Assembly (NCBI GenBank): GCA_027076405.1
Contig: JALTJN010000388.1
Location: 1-14,641, forward strand
Length of the DNA stretch: 14,641 bases
Direction of reading: 5' to 3'
Origin: Chromatiales bacterium
GTDB taxonomy: Bacteria > Pseudomonadota > Gammaproteobacteria > UBA6429
How positions within the stretch are numbered: the stretch's first letter is position 1; each line of letters begins with the position of its first letter. This document shows, one piece after another, positions 6,803-14,528 of the stretch. The notes beneath the pieces are model-generated. The model was not told where the DNA came from and did no database searches. It saw only the letters and a list, made by a program, of their open reading frames with translations. Made by a program: the position numbers and the translations under genes.

Positions 6803-7044
6803 CGTCCCAGCTATAGCTTTCGCTACTGTCAAAATGACATTTGTGGGCTGGACTTTCTCTTTACCATGTCACAAATAAATGCGATTTAGGTAGCAGCCGT
6901 CAAGTCTCTACACTTTCAATAAATGACGAACATTTAAAGCTTAGCTCGGGATTGCCATCAGCATTACCTGTAAGGTTTCCCCGAATTTGACTGCATTCAC
7001 ACCAGTAGTTTCCAAACTGGGTGCTCGATTGGATCTATAAGGTC
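6803..7044 (-). ncRNA. group I intron (IC3-like) in the tRNA-Ser anticodon loop
   Basis: 242-nt ORF-less self-splicing intron between U34 and G35. The 5' exon ends in U and the intron ends in G, as group I splicing requires. P1 forms between exon GGTCTT (7045-7050) and the guide GAG(C)ACC (7020-7026), with the U-G pair at the splice site. P4 is TCGGG/CCCGA (6980-6984 with 6946-6950). P5 is ACCT/AGGT (6966-6976). P3 is GTCAA/TTGAC (6987-6991 with 6899-6903). P7 is about 6902-6906 with 6851-6855. P8 is TACC/GGTA (6889-6892 with 6862-6865). P9 has a GAAA tetraloop (6814-6825). Core strings such as GGGGAAACCT, GTAGAGACTTGACGG and GGTAAAGAGAAAGTCC closely follow the Anabaena tRNA-Leu intron as I remember it. 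No homing endonuclease is encoded. Confidence 0.92.
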
Positions 7045-7089
7045 AAGACCGGTGCATTCGACCACTCTGCCATCTCTCCGATGCGGCGC

Positions 7090-7117
7090 ATTATACAGAT
7101 TAGGCTCAATCACGCAA
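7090..7117 (-). promoter_or_regulatory. promoter of the intron-bearing tRNA-Ser
   Basis: The -10 TATAAT is perfect (7090-7095) and lies 16 bp from the -35 TTGCGT (7112-7117). It is followed by a G+C-rich discriminator (GCGCCGC) and the tRNA start at 7079. An AT-rich TAATATATATTA block (7124-7135) sits where an UP element would. This layout is typical of strong, growth-rate-controlled stable-RNA promoters. Confidence 0.8.
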
Positions 7118-7151
7118 GAAGTTTAATATATATTACAATGATTTATACAGT

Positions 7152-7205
7152 TGTGTCGGAATATCCAGTGCCTTATGTGGCACGAGTCGCTAAATTCCAG
7201 ACACA
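7152..7205. repeat. 54-nt imperfect hairpin, unexplained
   Basis: Outer stem TGTGTC-GGAAT (7152-7162) pairs with ATTCC-a-GACACA (7194-7205), with one bulged base. Inner stem GTGCC/GGCAC (7168-7172 and 7179-7183) has a 6-nt loop. It lies between the tRNA promoter and the IS256 relic, where no gene is visible. It could be a folded recombination site, the end of a lost gene, or a small RNA element. It has no T run, so it is not an ordinary terminator. Confidence 0.5.
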
Positions 7206-7295
7206 GCATCCGAGAATGACAGAACTTTTTACGGCATAGCCTTATAACCAACTCCATGTTCCTAGGACGTGGTTTAAATTTTAAATAAAAAAATA

Positions 7296-7324
7296 GACGC
7301 TGTAAATAATTCTGTGTAACTGTC
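7296..7324 (+). repeat. IS256 terminal inverted repeat, left
   Basis: The sequence GACGCTGTAAATAATTCTGT (first 20 bases) matches the reverse complement of 8568-8596 at 25 of 29 positions. The 12-bp CTGTGTAACTGT part is identical in both ends. Confidence 0.85.
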
Positions 7325-7327
7325 AGG

Positions 7328-8530
7328 TTAAATATAATCAGTTAAACGTCCTTCAAACTCAATCATAAACCGATTCAGTGCCAGCTTCCAGTTTCGAATG
7401 GGCATAGTCCATTTTTAAGAGGCTTGCTGAGTCGCTAAGTAAACCACTTTTTTAGCCGAGTCATCGGTGGGAAAGGGTTTTCGTTTTTTAATCACCTTTT
7501 CTAATTACGCTGTTTAACGACTCGATTGCATTGGTCGTATATATCGCTTTTCTTATATCGGCGGGGTAGTGAATAACGTGATTAAGTTCTGCCAGTGAGC
7601 ACGCCAGGATTTGCTGATTTACGGATATTTTTCATCCCAGCGTTCGGCAAATTCATCCAGACATAACAGGGCATGTTCTTCGGTTGTGGCTTAATAAATT
7701 TTCTTTATATCGGCCGCTATCGCTTTGTAATCCTTCCACGGCACAAACCGCACGGAGTTGCGCACCATGTGTACGATGCACAGTTGGATATGGGGTTGAG
7801 GGTAGATCGTATTAATCGCATCGGGGAAGCCTTTAAGCCCATCGACACAGGCAATTAAAATATCTTTCACACCCCGTTTTGTAGCTCGGTTAGTACGTTC
7901 AGCCAGAATTTGGCCCCTTCGTTTTCGGAGAGCCACATGCCTAACAACTATTTTACCGTCAAAATTTAGCCCAGTGCAAAATAGACGGATTTGTTGATAA
8001 CCCGTTTATCCTGACGAATTTTGAGCACAATGCAGTCTAAATAAACGATGGGGTAAATCGGGTCTAACGAACGGAATGGCCAATCAATTACTTGATCAAT
8101 GACCGCATCGGTGATTTTTGAAATTAATGAGGGTAAAACATCGGCATCATAAAGCTCTTTAAATGTTTCTGAAATTTCTCGGGTGGATAAGCAGCGGGTA
8201 TAAAAATGCATGATCTTGCTTTCATCCGAAGGCATACGGCGTTGACTTTTCTTAACCAGTTTAGGCTCAAAATCATCGTTTCGAACACGGGTGTGTCAAA
8301 TTCAAACTGACCATCTTCGGTTTGAATAGTTTTACTGGTATAGCCAATACGGCTGTTTGCTGAGTCGGTTATCACATCTTTAATCGTAGCCAAGATGATC
8401 ATCCAGCTCAGCATTTAAGGCCGCCTCAATGGGGTTTTAGATAACATTTTCGTGAGCTGACTTGGCCATGCCCCGTTTTAATGTTTTTGGCAGCCTCCTG
8501 GACTATGGCGAGTAAGTCTTCTTTTTTCAT
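7328..8530 (-). pseudogene. IS256-family transposase, broken by frameshifts
   Basis: Mutator-type DDE transposase. From the ATG at 8530 (MKKEDLLAIVQEAAKN) to the TAA at 7328-7330 is 1203 bp, the normal length of about 400 codons, but the frame changes several times. Recognisable pieces are LSTREISETFKELYDADV and PIVYLDCIVLKIRQDKRV (first Asp) at 7966-8235, then ILIACVDGLKGFPDAI (second Asp) and QLCIVHMVRNSVRFVP at 7691-7936. IYTTNAIESLNSVIRK (catalytic Glu) lies near 7500-7545. Breaks are near 8430-8450, 8260-8290 and 7900-7970, with stop codons near 7480 and 7420. All three catalytic residues survive in sequence, so decay is fairly recent, but no full-length protein can be made. Confidence 0.88.
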
Positions 8531-8567
8531 TGTCTGTCTATCCTATCCATTTCTGGTATTAATGATA

Positions 8568-8596
8568 AACAGTTACACAGATTTATTTACAGTCTC
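8568..8596 (-). repeat. IS256 terminal inverted repeat, right
   Basis: On the minus strand it begins GAGACTGTAAATAAATCTGT and pairs with the left repeat at 7296-7324. It is 38 bp upstream of the broken transposase start. Confidence 0.85.
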
Positions 8597-8640
8597 AAAA
8601 TACGAATAAATACAGATCATTTTCACCCTATAATTGATTT

Positions 8641-9261
8641 TCATCTATTTAAAAAATCATTATCTTCAAGCCAATCAAACAAAGCCTTCACCTTATCCCC
8701 AGAAGCAACTATCTTTTTATTCTTACGAACAGATAAATCGTGAATTTCTCTTTTCTCTTTATCTAACAGTATAATATTAGAAACTCTTTCTTGAATTAAT
8801 AGTAGCGACATACAAACATCAGATATTTTTCTCTCACAATTAATATTTTCACTCATGTTAATGCTTTTTTTATTATCAATGCTTACATCAACATGATGTT
8901 TTTCTATGTAAGAATACAATCGCTTTAAGTCATTTTCCTTTCTGCTTAGCTCTAATTTCATTGTTTTAATTTTAGATAATAGTAACTCACTATTTACTTT
9001 TTCATTAACATCTAGACAACCAGCACCTGCTTGGTGGTAGTAATATTCTTTTATGTCATGCATATAAATAAGGCTTCTTTCAATAGTTGTCCGGTGAACG
9101 TCTATTCTAGATGAAACCCATGCTATCATTTTAGATTCTGAGACAAAATATAATTTATGTCGTTCAGCCTCCTCTATTGCTAACTTAATCATAGCAAGTG
9201 TTTTTTGTTGTCTTTTTGTTCTCCATGAAGAAAAATTATCCTGTCTTTTTTTTGCACCCAT
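8641..9261 (-). CDS. gmtX: gamma-mobile-trio protein GmtX, 206 aa
   Basis: Third gene of the trio, a small accessory protein that probably assists the two recombinases on DNA. The N-terminus is basic (GAKKRQD, SSWRTKRQQK). Residues about 42-68 (ESKMIAWVSSRIDVHRTTIERSL) look like a helix-turn-helix, and residues about 90-122 (ELLLSKIKTMKLELSRKENDL) have coiled-coil spacing. The start lies 4 nt after the gmtZ stop, with its AAGGATTGAGG ribosome binding site inside the end of gmtZ, so translation is probably coupled. By layout it is analogous to TnpC of Tn554, a small third protein beside two tyrosine recombinases. The name rests on gene order, size and neighbours, not on a database match. The exact role of GmtX is not known to me. 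Confidence 0.7.
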   Translation of the reverse strand: MGAKKRQDNFSSWRTKRQQKTLAMIKLAIEEAERHKLYFVSESKMIAWVSSRIDVHRTTIERSLIYMHDIKEYYYHQAGAGCLDVNEKVNSELLLSKIKTMKLELSRKENDLKRLYSYIEKHHVDVSIDNKKSINMSENINCERKISDVCMSLLLIQERVSNIILLDKEKREIHDLSVRKNKKIVASGDKVKALFDWLEDNDFLNR

Positions 9262-9265
9262 TACC

Positions 9266-12200
9266 TCAATCCTTAAAAATGAGAAGTTTATTACTTAATG
9301 CTGTAGGTTTTCTATAATCTTGTTTTGTTAAAGCATCGGAAATATCACTAAATAATATTTTTTTTGAACTCATTAATGTATTCAAATATCCTGCTAATAT
9401 TTCAACCTCGCAACCTATCTGTATATCAGCAAGTAAATCATCAACATTACCTGTTGAAGCTAAAAGTCTCATTCTTTCTTTATCAGCAATAGCTCGTATT
9501 TCAGGGTTTTGTAAAGTTGGGTATTCATTTGAACTAGCCAGCAAACGGAGCAACCATTCTTTCTCATTGCATTTTTTTGTAACCGCTATTAAATGTTTTC
9601 TTACCATTTCAGGTGCATCTACATGAACAACATTATCTATTTCAGCTTTATAACAATTCTTCAACTTATCTATAAGTATTTCTTCTGTTAATTGCCATGC
9701 ACATGCTTCACTAAAATCGAGATTTTTCGTTTCCCATAACTCATCTAAAACCTCATCAGATTCACCAGATTTTTCAAGCTTTCTGATTAGCTCAGTGTTA
9801 CATTTTGCTGAATATAGCAATGCATATCTTTTTTGTGTTATAGCCTTAAGGTGATCTATATGACTAACAGAAAGAGGACACAACCCACATCGTTTTTTCT
9901 CAATTATGATTTTCAATACTTCCTCAGGGCATATTTCTCCAACCGGGCATATATGTGTTTCACGAAAAACAATTAAACGCATTGGAGTAGCTCTCAACAT
10001 TGAAATCCCATCTTCATCATTAGGATCAACAGTCATACGTATACTTACAAAATGATCTTGATTTAACACGGCACCACGATTAGACTCAAAAGCTGAACGT
10101 AAATATCCATGAGCACTATCAGCTCGCACAGCGTGACAATTACTACGGTCAAATGTTACTGAATCATGCTTAATATCAAACATAGCATCATCTGAGGCTT
10201 TTAATTTTTTTACTAAATCGTCAAACTCAGGTATAAAATAATAAGCCGTTACTATAGAAGAAGAATGCGCAACACATACTTTAATATCCTCTATATCTAA
10301 ATATTCACGTTTTTCACCTATGAAGGTATTTCTGCTTCCATGTGGTGTTGTTATAGCTTTATGTGATTTTAAAAATTTCGTTGTAGGCGCATTCATATAC
10401 GACTCCACATCAGCCTTTACATTTTTCTCGCTTCCTTTCTCATATACAAAACATGTATAATCTGCCTTACCAAGACTATTATAATAAAATTCAAAACCAA
10501 CCAAAAGCCTAAGCCACTCTTCCGCATACTTTGAATCTGATATAGGCTTTTCACCTACCCCTCTAAACATAGGTATTATATTATCAAATGGATTTACTTC
10601 CCTATCTTCATAATTTATAGCTTTTAAATCCATATCTGTACGAGACAACTGAAATTGTTGTTCTCTAAGCAGAGCACCTCTAACCCTATAATTAATAGGA
10701 ATTACAAAGGGGCCATGTGTTTTATCTGTATTAATATAACACTGTGAATAAGATGCAACCTCATTATCATTGGTTTTAGACAAATCCCAATCAAATAAGT
10801 CTAACCATTGCCATGACTGAACCCTTAAGCCTGTTTCAATAGCACACATGAATAGTCTAAGAACACTTAGTACTGGAACCTTCCTTGATACGTTATATGT
10901 TTTAGTGGAATACCCTCCTCTATTATTTTTATATTTTTTTGTTATTTTTAAACTTCTTCTTACGATTCTAAAAATATTTGGCACTTTAAATATCGGATAT
11001 ATTTTTCCCCTAGAAAAAACAATTGGAACATATTCAATATCACCTTTAGTGCCAGTATTAAAAACCTTCCTTGTTGAATCAGATCCTTGATACTTGTTCT
11101 CATACAACGCTTTTTCCGTCATATACATACCTAAAGACTCCAAGGCATATAGGTACTGAATCATATGAGGATAAACACCTTTTTGAAAAGGAATTTTTGT
11201 TGACTTTGCTGGTCTGGATGACACTGGTGAATCAAGTATTCTTCGAAATGGAATTGATCCTAATTCCCACACTTTTGAAACATCTGCAAATGCTTGAGAT
11301 ATATATAAAAAAAATATTTCCAAATCTCTTACAATAGACTGCATTGTCGTACGGCCGCATCTTTTTCCAATCATTGATAATAAAGTCTTTGGTAAGATAA
11401 TCTTTTTATCTGATTCATCTACACGTGAAACAAAAAGATACCTTGAAAATTCCTTGGGTGATTTTGGTATATTAACAGCATTTTCTTTATTAAGCTCATT
11501 CCACCACGGCAAATACAATAAAATATAATCCATCAAAAACACGAATGCTAACCGAATGCCTTTATGTGTTTGAAATCCTTTTATATTACTTCTATGTTCA
11601 ATATATGATTTGTATACCAAAAGCCATATTTTACTTTCCTTCTTAATATCAATAGCATTTTCTCTTCCTGGATAAAATGCTTGGGTCGACAACCACTCAC
11701 TATTTCTTCTCATTTCTGATAAATTACAATAATATTCCTCAAGCAGACCTTCTGTTATACAGCCCCCTCGATTTGAAATATCTATAAGCTTATGATCTTT
11801 TGTATCTTTATCACTTGCTTTTCTTTTTCTTTTTCTTTTTCTTTTTTCATCATATTTTTTACATAAAATTCGTTTTTGCTCAACTCTTTCCATAAATATC
11901 AATTCAATATCTTCGTCTGTTTTTTCTACAAACTCTATTAACGATATTTCTTCCTGAATAACACTTCCAGCGTGTCTATAAAGAGAGTACCTTTCAAACT
12001 GTTCCTTAGTGAATGAAACCTCGTGTTCTTTACATAAAATAAGCTCCGATAATATTAATGAAAATGGAAAAGGAGATTTTGAAAACTTCGCTCCCTCATC
12101 TCCACGTTGAGAGCTTATCCTAGCATCATTTAATATGGCCATATCAAGCACATTAACATCCTTAAATGAATGCCAATCGGTAGACAATATAAGTCGCTTA

Positions 12201-12835
12201 CCTCGTTTATTTAATTCATATATTGAATTTTTTGAAATTAAAGCAGCTTTTTCAGGTCTATGCGAAAGGCCTTTTCTATAAAGACCGATGAATTTTATTA
12301 CTTCAGTATATTTTTTATCGAAAAAGGATTTATGCTTGTCTGTGACTGTATTATTGAAAATCGAAGGGATAATTATTACTTTATTACACCAAAGTGCTAC
12401 AAGAATTAATTTTGAAAACATTTTGATTCTAGTGATTTTAGATACAGGTGTCGTGGGAATGTAACCTATGCTTGAATATGATATAAATAATTCAATATTT
12501 TTGACGTCATCCTTGTCTCCTCGATACCCTTTACCCTTTCCTATAGCTAGACTAGCCACCGCCTCTACAAAAGCAACATCTAAAACTGAATTCTCATATT
12601 GATCCGGTGAAAAATAGTTAAAATAAACCATTTCTCTGAGGTCTTGATAATACTTACATACTTTATAGTAGTTTCTACCTCCTTCAGCATCCTCAACCGA
12701 GTCCGAAATGATATCACCTGAATTTATAAGATTTGAATACAAATATTCCTTTACTTCTCTTAATGTTTTGATAACTGCATTATGTAAGTTTTTTCCATTT
12801 TTAATGAAAATCACCGTATCACCAACATTTACCAT
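9266..12835 (-). CDS. gmtZ: gamma-mobile-trio integrase GmtZ, 1189 aa, tyrosine-recombinase core
   Basis: Very large recombinase, middle gene of the trio. The C-terminal half contains a complete tyrosine-recombinase set: R671 (ETGLRVQSW), H832-G-S-R835 (TPHGSRNTF), H857 (VAHSSSIVTAYY) and nucleophile candidate Y866, at the usual H+9 spacing. After this comes a Cys cluster, C963-x5-C969-x13-C983-x2-C986 followed by H992 and H995, a likely zinc site. Residues 1-650 show no domain I recognise and presumably bind DNA or partners. A KRKRKRKRK run (about residues 337-345) is encoded by repeated TTTTTC units on the plus strand. AAGGAGA lies 8-9 nt before the ATG, 30 bp after gmtY. Ordinary phage integrases are 300-450 aa, so the length is unusual. 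Confidence 0.78.
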   Translation of the reverse strand: MVNVGDTVIFIKNGKNLHNAVIKTLREVKEYLYSNLINSGDIISDSVEDAEGGRNYYKVCKYYQDLREMVYFNYFSPDQYENSVLDVAFVEAVASLAIGKGKGYRGDKDDVKNIELFISYSSIGYIPTTPVSKITRIKMFSKLILVALWCNKVIIIPSIFNNTVTDKHKSFFDKKYTEVIKFIGLYRKGLSHRPEKAALISKNSIYELNKRGKRLILSTDWHSFKDVNVLDMAILNDARISSQRGDEGAKFSKSPFPFSLILSELILCKEHEVSFTKEQFERYSLYRHAGSVIQEEISLIEFVEKTDEDIELIFMERVEQKRILCKKYDEKRKRKRKRKASDKDTKDHKLIDISNRGGCITEGLLEEYYCNLSEMRRNSEWLSTQAFYPGRENAIDIKKESKIWLLVYKSYIEHRSNIKGFQTHKGIRLAFVFLMDYILLYLPWWNELNKENAVNIPKSPKEFSRYLFVSRVDESDKKIILPKTLLSMIGKRCGRTTMQSIVRDLEIFFLYISQAFADVSKVWELGSIPFRRILDSPVSSRPAKSTKIPFQKGVYPHMIQYLYALESLGMYMTEKALYENKYQGSDSTRKVFNTGTKGDIEYVPIVFSRGKIYPIFKVPNIFRIVRRSLKITKKYKNNRGGYSTKTYNVSRKVPVLSVLRLFMCAIETGLRVQSWQWLDLFDWDLSKTNDNEVASYSQCYINTDKTHGPFVIPINYRVRGALLREQQFQLSRTDMDLKAINYEDREVNPFDNIIPMFRGVGEKPISDSKYAEEWLRLLVGFEFYYNSLGKADYTCFVYEKGSEKNVKADVESYMNAPTTKFLKSHKAITTPHGSRNTFIGEKREYLDIEDIKVCVAHSSSIVTAYYFIPEFDDLVKKLKASDDAMFDIKHDSVTFDRSNCHAVRADSAHGYLRSAFESNRGAVLNQDHFVSIRMTVDPNDEDGISMLRATPMRLIVFRETHICPVGEICPEEVLKIIIEKKRCGLCPLSVSHIDHLKAITQKRYALLYSAKCNTELIRKLEKSGESDEVLDELWETKNLDFSEACAWQLTEEILIDKLKNCYKAEIDNVVHVDAPEMVRKHLIAVTKKCNEKEWLLRLLASSNEYPTLQNPEIRAIADKERMRLLASTGNVDDLLADIQIGCEVEILAGYLNTLMSSKKILFSDISDALTKQDYRKPTALSNKLLIFKD

Positions 12836-12865
12836 ATTTAATGTCTCCTTGACTTTTATTTGAAT

Positions 12866-14302
12866 TTATTTCACTTCTAATATAGGAAAATACTCACACA
12901 TGTTATATTCAAGAATAGATTCATCCGACAACTCCTCAAACATTGCTCTATCTGCTTTTTCAAGTTTTTCATGTAGTTCATTCACTTTGTTTTTTGCATA
13001 GTGCCTGGTTGTCATTATACTTTCATGCCCCATCAACATCTGCACCTCTTCAAGTTTTAGGCCTTTTTTTCCATTACTTAATTGAATATCATTAAGCATA
13101 TAAACTGCATAGGCATGTCTCAAACTATGCGGCGTCCAACTAAATCCTTTATGCTCGAAAGGCGTTTCAATTCCCGCACGTTTTACAGCTCTTTTAAATA
13201 AATTTATAAAACCTGCATCGGTAACCCCTACTAATGGTTCACCACGTTTTTTTCCGTATATATATTGAAAAACATAATCATTATTTCGTACACTCCCTGT
13301 ATACTCATGCTTAAGATACATCTCCAACTCATAAAAAAAACGTTCTTGAAAAGACCTTATAAAATACGTCATTGAGTATTTTCGTCCTTTAAATCGAATA
13401 TTTTCCTCTTTTGTCATTTGCTTGCCAAAACGAAGACCTTCTGGATCAGCAACCCAAACCTTGAGTTTATCTATATCGATATCACCCCACATCATATTCC
13501 TTACTTCTGAGCTACGAATACCTGTACCACAAGCCAACAACCACATTGCACGGTCCCGATGACTTCTGCATGCATCAAGTAACTTCCCAAACTCTTTAAT
13601 AGGAAAGTCGAGCCTTGCAATATCAACCAAACCCACTTTTTTAGATCTGTTCTTCAACCCTGCGGGACGTGACATAGACTTCCCGTCAATTCTCAATACA
13701 GATCCGAGAACGGATGATTGTTTAATATTTTTCTTTTCTCGAGATGACAGAAATGAAAAACCATCAACTGCTTTAATTAATGGTTTTAATTGACTTGGCA
13801 AACCCTCTATCCCTAGAAACTTGGCTTTTTCATATTGTTCATTCTTAAATACTTCACAGATATTTAAGAATGTATTTATAGGGGCTATAACATTATCAAA
13901 TGAGCCAGGCATTAGCCCGCCACCCATAAAGTCTAATTGATTAACAACATCTGGAACCCAGTTGTAATTCAAACCTAAATACTCATTTTCCGCCTGCTTA
14001 CTGAATGTCACCCAATCGTACTCCTTACCTTTCTCAAGAATAATTGGATACATCTGAATTACTTCATTTAATTTACTCTGGGTCACTCCTGCTGAAAAAG
14101 CACCCGCTTCATACAAATAATCAATAAATTTAGAAACAACCTCAGCGTACCTTTTTCGGGTAGTAAATGGATGACCTCGATTAGCAAGGTTAACAGCATA
14201 ATATTCAAACGCTAAAACACAATCACCGTCATCATCAATCAATGACCATGATTTTTTCCCATGATGAAAAGAGTTAATTCTCGTAACATTTTTTAATGAC
14301 AT
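12866..14302 (-). CDS. gmtY: gamma-mobile-trio tyrosine recombinase GmtY, 478 aa
   Basis: Site-specific recombinase that should cut and join the attachment sites of the element. The catalytic domain occupies about residues 225-450: R263 (CGTGIRSSEV), a probable beta-hairpin Lys in FKGRKYS (about 305-308), H392-S-L-R395 (TPHSLRHAY), H426 (LMGHES) and Y435 (TTRHYAK). The N-terminal 200 residues include a core-binding type segment (TTRKRYAEVVSKFIDYLYEAG, 47-67). AAGGATG lies a few nt before the ATG. It is the first gene of the gmtY-gmtZ-gmtX operon and lies 212 bp inside the truncated tRNA-Ser, as expected for an integrase next to its attachment site. Recombinase identity is near certain. The GMT name rests on the trio layout. 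Confidence 0.88.
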   Translation of the reverse strand: MSLKNVTRINSFHHGKKSWSLIDDDGDCVLAFEYYAVNLANRGHPFTTRKRYAEVVSKFIDYLYEAGAFSAGVTQSKLNEVIQMYPIILEKGKEYDWVTFSKQAENEYLGLNYNWVPDVVNQLDFMGGGLMPGSFDNVIAPINTFLNICEVFKNEQYEKAKFLGIEGLPSQLKPLIKAVDGFSFLSSREKKNIKQSSVLGSVLRIDGKSMSRPAGLKNRSKKVGLVDIARLDFPIKEFGKLLDACRSHRDRAMWLLACGTGIRSSEVRNMMWGDIDIDKLKVWVADPEGLRFGKQMTKEENIRFKGRKYSMTYFIRSFQERFFYELEMYLKHEYTGSVRNNDYVFQYIYGKKRGEPLVGVTDAGFINLFKRAVKRAGIETPFEHKGFSWTPHSLRHAYAVYMLNDIQLSNGKKGLKLEEVQMLMGHESIMTTRHYAKNKVNELHEKLEKADRAMFEELSDESILEYNMCEYFPILEVK

Positions 14303-14348
14303 TTAACATCCTTACAACCTTCTCTTGTAAGCTTATATTACTACACAA

Positions 14349-14497
14349 TAAATACGCACAACGAAAACGCACTTATTTTCAGCGAACAGAAAAAACCACA
14401 AATGGCATAAATATTTGAAATAATTGACTTTAATTGATATTTTTAATGAAAAAGAGCTAAGAAATACTGATAACTATATAGATTTAAATACGCACAA
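14349..14497. repeat. 13-bp direct repeats at the element end, likely recombinase arm sites
   Basis: TAAATACGCACAA occurs at 14349-14361 and again at 14485-14497, in the same orientation. A partial match (AAAACGCAC) lies at 14364-14372. They sit between gmtY and the attachment core, where arm-type or accessory binding sites of a tyrosine recombinase usually lie. They may also act in control of gmtY. The rest of this 212-bp AT-rich stretch shows nothing else. Confidence 0.55.
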
Positions 14498-14514
14498 GAC
14501 ATGTGTATAGATAA

Positions 14515-14528
14515 GAACCCTGGGTCGG
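14515..14528. other. attachment core, right junction
   Basis: GAACCCTGGGTCGG, identical to 6768-6781. Bases left of it (ATAA and beyond) have no tRNA character, while bases right of it are tRNA-Ser. This is therefore the right boundary of the element. Confidence 0.75.

Larger units (their letters stand above)
6748..7079 (-). tRNA. tRNA-Ser(UGA) interrupted by a group I intron
   Basis: Mature tRNA of 90 nt in two exons, 7079-7045 (35 nt) and 6802-6748 (55 nt). The acceptor stem GGAGAGA / TCTCTCC pairs fully and CCA is encoded. The D arm (GCAGAGTGG..), anticodon stem CCGGT/ACCGG, long variable arm (GTCGG/CCGAC) and T arm (CAGGGTTCGAATCCCTG) are all as expected for tRNA-Ser. Joining the exons gives the loop CTTGAAA with anticodon TGA, which reads UCA and UCG codons. 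The gene has a strong promoter upstream and a terminator downstream. The 5' exon differs from the truncated tRNA-Ser at the right end of the element only at position 7 (A versus G). The tRNA is functional only if the intron splices. Confidence 0.93.
7296..8596 (-). mobile_element. IS256-family insertion sequence, decayed, 1.3 kb
   Basis: The ends are well-kept inverted repeats of 29 bp (7296-7324 and 8568-8596) differing at only a few positions. The interior is a frameshifted IS256-family transposase. The total length of 1301 bp is normal for the family. AAAATA flanks both sides directly (7290-7295 and 8597-8602), but the family usually makes 8-9 bp duplications and the flanks are A-rich, so this is weak evidence. 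The right end lies 44 bp after the gmtX stop, so it inserted inside the larger element. Confidence 0.85.
6768..14528. mobile_element. GMT-type integrative element in tRNA-Ser, about 7.75 kb
   Basis: The segment is bounded by 14-bp direct repeats inside two tRNA-Ser(UGA) sequences. It carries the gmtY-gmtZ-gmtX recombinase trio at its right end. The right tRNA stops abruptly after GGGTTC in the T arm, a clear junction. The left tRNA is complete. Excision between the repeats would rebuild one uninterrupted tRNA-Ser from the right 5' part and the left 3' part, with a G-U pair at acceptor position 7-66. The element therefore seems to bring a replacement 5' half, including promoter and group I intron. 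The trio region is visibly richer in A+T than the left part of the window. Apart from a decayed IS256 copy I see no cargo. Confidence 0.7.

Noticed and set aside
6803..7044. Intron splice sites placed after the anticodon (after CTTGA)
   Set aside because: That would end the 5' exon in A and give no U-G pair at the splice site. The U34/G35 choice satisfies the group I rules and keeps the same mature tRNA.
7021..7239. 72-aa plus-strand reading frame
   Set aside because: It is the antisense of the tRNA-Ser 5' exon, its promoter and the hairpin, with no ribosome binding site.
7290..8602. AAAATA direct repeats as IS256 target duplication
   Set aside because: The match is only 6 bp in A-rich flanks, shorter than the 8-9 bp normal for the family, so chance is likely.
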